Of a stretch of DNA of 64,000 nt, positions 59,038 through 64,000 are shown piece by piece. The stretch lies in NCBI GenBank assembly GCA_044229235.1, contig JBGATH010000012.1, forward strand, positions 1 to 64,000. The letters run 5' to 3'. The translations under genes were made by a program, and so were the position numbers. Under the pieces are notes generated by a model. The model was not told the DNA's origin. It was given only the letters and a program-made list of their open reading frames with translations, and did not search any database. This stretch comes from UKL13-2 sp044229235. Its GTDB lineage: Bacteria > Pseudomonadota > Gammaproteobacteria > Burkholderiales > Usitatibacteraceae. Each line of letters opens with the position of its first letter. The first letter of the stretch is position 1.

Positions 59038-61356
59038 TTAGCGAAAACTGCGCACGAACGACACGGCGACACCGTGCACCGTGTAGCGCGGTTCGCGCTG
59101 GTTGGTGCCGATGACCCCGGCCAGCGTGGCCAGCCCCACCTGCTGCAGTGCCCAGTCGGCGCTGTTGAGATGCCGATAGCTGTAGCCGGCACGGATCGCG
59201 GTGCGCCGGTCCAGTGCATAGCGCGCGCTGAGGGTGATGTTTTCCGAGCGCGCCATCAGGTCGGGCAACGCCGTTGCGGGATTCTGCGAGGCGCTCACCG
59301 CCGGGCCCACCGACGTCGAAATCGGCGTGCGGCTGCGCACCACGATGGCATCGAGATTCAGGTCGAGCTTGCCGTCCGCCAGTCCCTTGTGGCGCACGCC
59401 CAGGCCCAGTGATGCGGTCTTGTCGGCCAGATGGTTCACCCAGTCGCTGTCGGCAGTCCCGCTGGAGGTGGTGTTGGTGATCTGGCGTGCCCGCTCGCGC
59501 GACTGCTGGTTGTCGAAGCTGTAGAACAGCGTGGCGCTGAATGCGTCGCTGAAGGCATAACTTACGTCGGCGCTGGCGGTCCAGCTCCGCGACAAGTTGA
59601 GGCCGTAGTCGGAACGCGGATAACGGTCGCGGTTGGCGTCGAGCCGGAACTGCACGGATAGCGGGGTATCCGGTGCGTAGCCCAGCGCAAGGCGCGCGCG
59701 CTGTCGGTCGCGGTCGGCGAGGAAGAATTTTTTCTGCAGCGGGCCCAGGCGGATGCAGTCGGGCAGATTGGTGCACTGGTTGGCGGCCGCATCCTCGGCG
59801 ATCAGCGCGGCCGAGGTGTAGCTGGCCAGATACGGCAGGTTGTAAAGATATTGCGTGCCGCGCCGCACCAGCAGCGCCAGGCCGGCGTTGGCGGTCCATT
59901 CGCCGGCCCCGGTCTGGCGCAATTCCAGACGCCAGGTGTTTTCGCGAGTGCGTTCAACCTCGCTGAAGGTGCGGCGGATCTGTTCATGCTCGAAGCCGGC
60001 CTTGATCGCGGCGCGCGGCGAGAACCGGTAATCGGCTTCGGTGGTCAGTTGCAGCAGACGCCGGCTGCGCGGCAGGTTGGTGCGGATCTCGTCTGACGCC
60101 GTGCCGGGTGCCGGCTGCAGCAGCACGTCGCCCGCGGCGTACAGGTATTCATTCTGCGGCGTGCGGTTGTCGCGATCCTCGACGCGCAGGCTGGCGTTGA
60201 GGTTGAGCGCGCGGATCGGCCGCATCGACAGGCGCGTATTGAAAAAAGTGGTTTCCACCAGCCCGCCCAGCGAATTGCGCGGCAGACCGATGCTGGCCAG
60301 GCCCGGCGTGATGGTATAGGGCAGGAATGCCTGGTTCTGGGTCATGCGGCCGCGCGTGGCGGTGAAGGTGATGCGGGTGGTCGACGAAAAGTCGTGCGCG
60401 CCGGTGATGCCGAGCTGGTGGAACTGGTTGTCCGGCGCCAGCGCGGCGCGGCCGCTGGCGAGCGGAAACGTGGCCGGCAGGCCGCTGTTGCCCTCAACCC
60501 ACGGCGTATTGCCATAGGCGTTGTCCCACACCAGCGCATCGAGGTGATTGCGAAACAGCGAGCCGTGATACGAGAACACCACGCGCTGGTCCTCGCCGTT
60601 GTAGGCGAGACTGGCGTCGATGAGCTGGGTGGCCGAGCGGATCGGCTCGGGCAACAGCGCGCTGCGCAAGGCGCCGCCGTCGAAGCCGAATTCCAGACCG
60701 CGGATGCGGGTGCCGTCGCGGTCATCGTTTCGCAGGCTGGCACGCAGTTCCCAGTCGGTGTTGATCCAGTAAATGCCGCCCACCTCGGCGCGCCGGCGGC
60801 GGGTTTCAATATTGAAGTTGCGGGTAGCGTCGGCCAGCGTCGGCATCGCCGTGGTACTTGCGCCACGCTGGAATCCGGGCGGCAGAGATAATCGCTCCGA
60901 GCCCGCGCCAAGGTAGGGCGTCCGATACGTGTCCGACGCAAGCTGCGGGGTCTGCTCGAAGCCGAAGGTCAGCCGGTAGCGGCTTTGCCGCCCGTATTCG
61001 CCCCACAGGCTGCGACCGTCAAGTCCAAGATTGTTGCCGACCAGACGCCAGCGGGTGCCGTCGTCGTCGGCATTGAGGTAGCGATACCGGTTGCCGCGTA
61101 AATCGAATTTGCCGATGCCGTAAATGCCCTTGCGATCGAGCCCCGTGAAATTGCCCGCCGCAAACGATGCATCCGACTGGCTGCCGATACCGAACTCGAT
61201 CACGCTCTGTGGCCGCACCAGCTCTGCGAGTGCGTCGGCATCCTTGTCGGTTTCCGCGGCGCTGCCCGCGCCCGGATGGCAGGTGAGGACAACCAGCACC
61301 ACGCCCGCGGCGCGGCGTGCGGCATGGAATCGGGAGGAGAGACGGGCGCCCTTCAT
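59038..61356 (-). CDS. MtrB/PioB family decaheme-associated outer membrane protein
   Basis: Outer membrane beta-barrel of 772 aa with a signal peptide (ending GAGSAAE) and many short alternating strands. The family shape is clear: the N-terminal EFGIGSQSDASFAAGNFTGLDRKGIYGIGKFDLRGNRY, then the repeated strand pattern to the end. In Shewanella the MtrB barrel holds the decaheme MtrA across the outer membrane. The N-terminal CxxC of Shewanella MtrB is not seen. It follows the decaheme cytochrome gene by 3 bp. No outer-surface MtrC/OmcA-type cytochrome is in the window. Confidence 0.92.
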   Translation of the reverse strand: MKGARLSSRFHAARRAAGVVLVVLTCHPGAGSAAETDKDADALAELVRPQSVIEFGIGSQSDASFAAGNFTGLDRKGIYGIGKFDLRGNRYRYLNADDDGTRWRLVGNNLGLDGRSLWGEYGRQSRYRLTFGFEQTPQLASDTYRTPYLGAGSERLSLPPGFQRGASTTAMPTLADATRNFNIETRRRRAEVGGIYWINTDWELRASLRNDDRDGTRIRGLEFGFDGGALRSALLPEPIRSATQLIDASLAYNGEDQRVVFSYHGSLFRNHLDALVWDNAYGNTPWVEGNSGLPATFPLASGRAALAPDNQFHQLGITGAHDFSSTTRITFTATRGRMTQNQAFLPYTITPGLASIGLPRNSLGGLVETTFFNTRLSMRPIRALNLNASLRVEDRDNRTPQNEYLYAAGDVLLQPAPGTASDEIRTNLPRSRRLLQLTTEADYRFSPRAAIKAGFEHEQIRRTFSEVERTRENTWRLELRQTGAGEWTANAGLALLVRRGTQYLYNLPYLASYTSAALIAEDAAANQCTNLPDCIRLGPLQKKFFLADRDRQRARLALGYAPDTPLSVQFRLDANRDRYPRSDYGLNLSRSWTASADVSYAFSDAFSATLFYSFDNQQSRERARQITNTTSSGTADSDWVNHLADKTASLGLGVRHKGLADGKLDLNLDAIVVRSRTPISTSVGPAVSASQNPATALPDLMARSENITLSARYALDRRTAIRAGYSYRHLNSADWALQQVGLATLAGVIGTNQREPRYTVHGVAVSFVRSFR

Positions 61357-61359
61357 CGG

Positions 61360-62340
61360 CTAGCGGGTAAAGCGCACACCCGACGGGTGGTTGCTGCCAT
61401 GAATCGCCGAGTGGCAGTTCAGGCAGGCGCGCAGCAGTAGTTGTGATGAGGGCGCCGTGCCGCCGGCCTGCGTCGGCAGGCCGCGGCCGCTCAGCGCCGG
61501 CGTGGTGTGCTGGTCGCCGGCGTGGCAGCTCTGGCAGAGCCACGGCGGGCGGTTTTTCAGCAGCGGCGCGATGTTCGAGCCATGCGGCGTGTGGCAATTG
61601 GTGCAATCGTCCGACGCCGGCGGATGCTCCCACAGGAACGGCCCGCGCTTGTCGGCGTGGCAGGTCCAGCAGACTTCGTTGACGGTGTTCTTGATGAGCA
61701 TTTTCGGGCCGGTCGAACCGTGCGGGTTGTGGCAATCCGAGCAGGCCAGCTTGCCGTTGGCGATGCCGTGCGTGGACAGGTAATGCACCTGCGCACGCTG
61801 GGTCTTGTGGCAGGTAAAGCAAACCTCGCGCTGGGTTTCCTTCGCCAGCACCTTGTCCTGCGGCGCGTGTACTTCGTGGCAGCTCGCGCAGGTCAGGTCG
61901 TTGGTCTGGTGCGCGCTGCCGACGCTGTGCAGGCGCTTGCCGGCCTTGTGGCAATTGAGGCAGGTGCGGTTCTGGATCTCCGGCGGCGAGCGTTGCGCGC
62001 CACTGAAGACGAACTCGGGCGGCGGGCGCGACGCGGAATCGTCGGTGTGTAAGACATGCGCGCGGCTGGAACCGTGGCAGGCCTGGCAACCGGGTTGCGA
62101 GGCCGCGCCGTGGCGCGTGCGATGCACCGACAGGATCGGTTTCTTTTCATTCGCGTCGTGGCAGCGCGTGCAGACCGCGTCGCCGCTCATGCCCGGCTTC
62201 CACACCGGCAGGTCCTCCGCGACAGCGGGCGCCGGCGACAGCATGGCGAGGAGGCAGATGCCGGCAAGCACTGCCGGCGCAAGCCGACGGCGCCGATCGC
62301 GCGCGGGCAGCGTGCAAAGTTTCGCGAGGCGCCAGGTCAT
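61360..62340 (-). CDS. Decaheme c-type cytochrome, MtrA/DmsE family
   Basis: Periplasmic or conduit cytochrome of 326 aa with a signal peptide (AGICLLAMLSPAPAVAE). I count ten CxxCH heme motifs: CTRCH, CQACH, CLNCH, CASCH, CFTCH, CSDCH, CWTCH, CTNCH, CQSCH and CLNCH. The size and heme number are those of MtrA, MtoA and PioA. With the MtrB-like barrel 3 bp downstream it should form a transmembrane electron wire for extracellular acceptors or donors such as Fe(II)/Fe(III). The direction of flow cannot be told. Confidence 0.95.
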   Translation of the reverse strand: MTWRLAKLCTLPARDRRRRLAPAVLAGICLLAMLSPAPAVAEDLPVWKPGMSGDAVCTRCHDANEKKPILSVHRTRHGAASQPGCQACHGSSRAHVLHTDDSASRPPPEFVFSGAQRSPPEIQNRTCLNCHKAGKRLHSVGSAHQTNDLTCASCHEVHAPQDKVLAKETQREVCFTCHKTQRAQVHYLSTHGIANGKLACSDCHNPHGSTGPKMLIKNTVNEVCWTCHADKRGPFLWEHPPASDDCTNCHTPHGSNIAPLLKNRPPWLCQSCHAGDQHTTPALSGRGLPTQAGGTAPSSQLLLRACLNCHSAIHGSNHPSGVRFTR

Positions 62341-62471
62341 GCCGCGAGTCTAATGCAAGCCGCCCGGGCCTGTCGCGCGCACCTTGGCGCGCGGGATTGC
62401 CGATATGGCGCTGAGCGGGTATCGTCTGCAGCTTCTCGCCGCCAGGCGAACGGAAAAACTGGGAACGGCAA

Positions 62472-63074
62472 ATGGCCAACGATTCAGGCGCGGCGGAACG
62501 CGCGAACTTCACCAGCATGCAGGCCAGCAGTGCCGCAGACTGGCAATCCATCCTCAAGCACTTCGGGCCGTTTGCACGAGCATTGCCCGATCGCGTGCTG
62601 GCGCACCTGCGGCTGCTGGACGGCGACTTCGGCGGCTTCCCGGTCGATCGCCTGACGCATTGCCTGCAGACGGCAACGCTGGCTCACCACGACGGCCAGG
62701 ATGAGGAGTATGTGGTGTGCGCATTGCTGCATGACATCGGCGACACGCTCGGCACCTACAACCATGCCGATGTCGCCGCAGCCATCCTCAAGCCGTTCGT
62801 ATCCGAGGCTAATCACTGGATGGTCGCGCACCACGGCGTTTTCCAGGGCTACTACTTTTTCCATCACATCGGCCTCAATCGCAACATGCGCGAGGCATTT
62901 CGCGGTTCGCCCCATTTCGCGCAAACCGAAGAGTTCTGCGCGATGTACGACGGCCCGGCATTCGACCGCCACGCCGAGCACCTGCCGCTGGAATTTTTTG
63001 AGCCGATGGTGCGACGCGTGTTGGCGCAGCCCAAAAACTCCATGTACCACGCGGCGCTGGAAACCGGCGAGTAG
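62472..63074 (+). CDS. HD domain-containing protein
   Basis: Protein of 200 aa with HD-type metal-binding residues: H in RLTHCLQTATLAHHDG, the HD pair in CALLHDIGDTLGTYNHADVAAAIL, and H in HWMVAHHGVFQGYYFFHHIG. These resemble HD proteins of the PhnZ/MIOX-like mixed-valent di-iron oxygenase group as well as phosphohydrolases; I cannot separate them. It diverges from the decaheme cytochrome gene and stands alone. Confidence 0.88.
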   Translation: MANDSGAAERANFTSMQASSAADWQSILKHFGPFARALPDRVLAHLRLLDGDFGGFPVDRLTHCLQTATLAHHDGQDEEYVVCALLHDIGDTLGTYNHADVAAAILKPFVSEANHWMVAHHGVFQGYYFFHHIGLNRNMREAFRGSPHFAQTEEFCAMYDGPAFDRHAEHLPLEFFEPMVRRVLAQPKNSMYHAALETGE

Positions 63075-63240
63075 CCCCAAGCGCTAATGCAGGGCGTCGC
63101 GCGCGGGCGCGACAATCTCCGCTCCGTTTGACGTTCGTCAAATGCGACCCGTACGGCTGATGCTGCAATGCCCCCTGGCCCCCGCTGCGGCTCGATCGCA
63201 GGACCGCTGCGGATTAAAAAAAATGACCAGGGGAGACTCC

Positions 63241-63732
63241 ATGACTACTCACATTCGCCTGTTGCTGGCGGCCGCGGCGCTGTTGCCCATTGCAGCCAAT
63301 TCACAGCAGCTGACACCGCGCACGCCTGGGCTGTGGCAGATTGACTCGCAGGTACAGATGAACCCGCCAGGCATGACGCGCGCCGATTCGGAAAAACTGT
63401 GCATTACGCCGGAACTTGCGACGCGCAACATCGCACCGCGCAACGCGCTTGAGGACGATGGCTGGACCTGCACCTCAGCCGCGGCCGCCGTCGGGCCGGC
63501 CAAGGCGAGCTACACCACCACTTGCCGGCAGGGAAGCGATCGCGCCACCGGTACCGGTGAGGTGGTGATGAACGGCAGCAAGGAATTCAAGGGCACGACG
63601 CGCATTGACGCCAACATGGAAGGCATGAAGGTCAGGGTGACGGCCGAATACAAGGGCAAGTTTGTCAGCGCCGACTGCGGCAAGGCGCCGCTGATGAAAT
63701 GGGAAGGATTCACCGAGACACCGCGCAAGTAG
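63241..63732 (+). CDS. DUF3617 family exported protein
   Basis: Exported protein of 163 aa: signal peptide MTTHIRLLLAAAALLPIAANS, then TPRTPGLWQIDSQVQM, the two-cysteine pattern (CITPE; WTCTSAAAAVG; TTCRQG) and NGSKEFKGTTRIDANMEGMKVRVTAEYKGKFVSADCG, as in DUF3617. The function is unknown. The ATG at 63241 follows GGGAG; an earlier ATG at 63223 is in frame. Confidence 0.87.
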   Translation: MTTHIRLLLAAAALLPIAANSQQLTPRTPGLWQIDSQVQMNPPGMTRADSEKLCITPELATRNIAPRNALEDDGWTCTSAAAAVGPAKASYTTTCRQGSDRATGTGEVVMNGSKEFKGTTRIDANMEGMKVRVTAEYKGKFVSADCGKAPLMKWEGFTETPRK

Positions 63733-63779
63733 TGTGGTGCCGCCGTAACGTACCCTTAATTCGACGCTGGAGGAATGAC

Positions 63780-64000
63780 ATGAAGAAGAGACTGCCCTGC
63801 CTGCTGTTGCTGGCAGCCGTGATGAGCGTGCCGGCGATGGCCGCTCCCGCCAAGGACAACCAGAAATGCGGGCCGCATCCGCTATTTCAGCCATTCCCGA
63901 ATACGGCGGTCAGGGACTGCAACCAGTCCCGGTTCAGTGCGCTGAAACTTCGCCGGGCCAAAGACAGCGCGAAACCAACGGCCGAGTCGGAAGAATTTGA
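63780..64000 (+). CDS. Exported protein, OmpA-like N-terminus (partial)
   Basis: The frame starts at the ATG 63780 with GGAGGA just upstream and runs off the end of the window. A signal peptide (MKKRLPCLLLLAAVMSVPAMA) is followed by CGPHPLFQPFPNTAVRDCNQSRF, which resembles the start of a group of OmpA-family proteins (HPLF...P...C.....F). The rest lies outside the window, so this is only a suggestion. Confidence 0.7.
   Translation, partial: MKKRLPCLLLLAAVMSVPAMAAPAKDNQKCGPHPLFQPFPNTAVRDCNQSRFSALKLRRAKDSAKPTAESEEF

Overview
The window looks like a stretch of GC-rich betaproteobacterial chromosome. The 5S rRNA is of the betaproteobacterial type, the order dusB-fis-purH followed by purD and hemF is typical of that class, and a small Trp-rich protein family seen mostly in betaproteobacteria is present. 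I cannot fix the genus; a free-living soil or water organism related to Burkholderiales or Nitrosomonadales fits. Almost all functional names rest on recognising protein families by eye, not on database searches.

Layout. 1-960: the 3' end of an rRNA operon (23S tail, 5S, a very long palindromic terminator, then a second scrap of 5S tail with its own terminator). 960-6000: a two-component system of the type usually paired with proteobacterial dedicated sortases, divergent from a VIT-like membrane-anchored protein and creD; no sortase is present. 6000-11900: a LexA-box-controlled radical SAM gene, dusA, a Sua5-type tRNA t6A enzyme, an NRDE protein, and an SMP-30/tryptophan dioxygenase pair. 11900-22400: a fused 5-oxoprolinase/hydantoinase, dusB-fis-purH, a MITE-like element placed on the purH stop codon, purD, hemF and an AT-richer orphan. 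22400-28300: an EcsC protein and a complete liv branched-chain amino acid ABC transporter (livK, then livHMGF). 28400-36000: a small cytochrome c, a YyaL-type thioredoxin protein, amidase, OsmC, a fumarylacetoacetase-like enzyme and an outer-membrane-like protein. 34900-42400: an RND efflux pair flanked by two paralogous double cyclic-nucleotide-binding proteins. 42400-45300: an AT-richer SDR-AraC-membrane protein module. 45400-53650: small enzymes, an ABC export operon and a MazEF module. 53650-64000: a broken REP-associated transposase, an exonuclease/phosphatase-fold protein, an orphan ParA, a GcvR-like ACT protein, a large repeat cluster, NnrU, an MtrA/MtrB-type porin-cytochrome pair and small exported proteins.

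The most distinctive features are non-coding. Five copies of a REP-like palindrome of about 65 bp lie between genes, four of them within a few bases of a stop codon and all in the same orientation. A decayed REP-associated tyrosine transposase sits in the same window. There is also a three-times repeated A-B composite element (56785-57649), a 69-bp tandem repeat abutting a gene end, a 142-bp inverted-repeat element whose terminal repeat supplies the purH stop codon, and a 40-bp palindrome containing a textbook LexA box.
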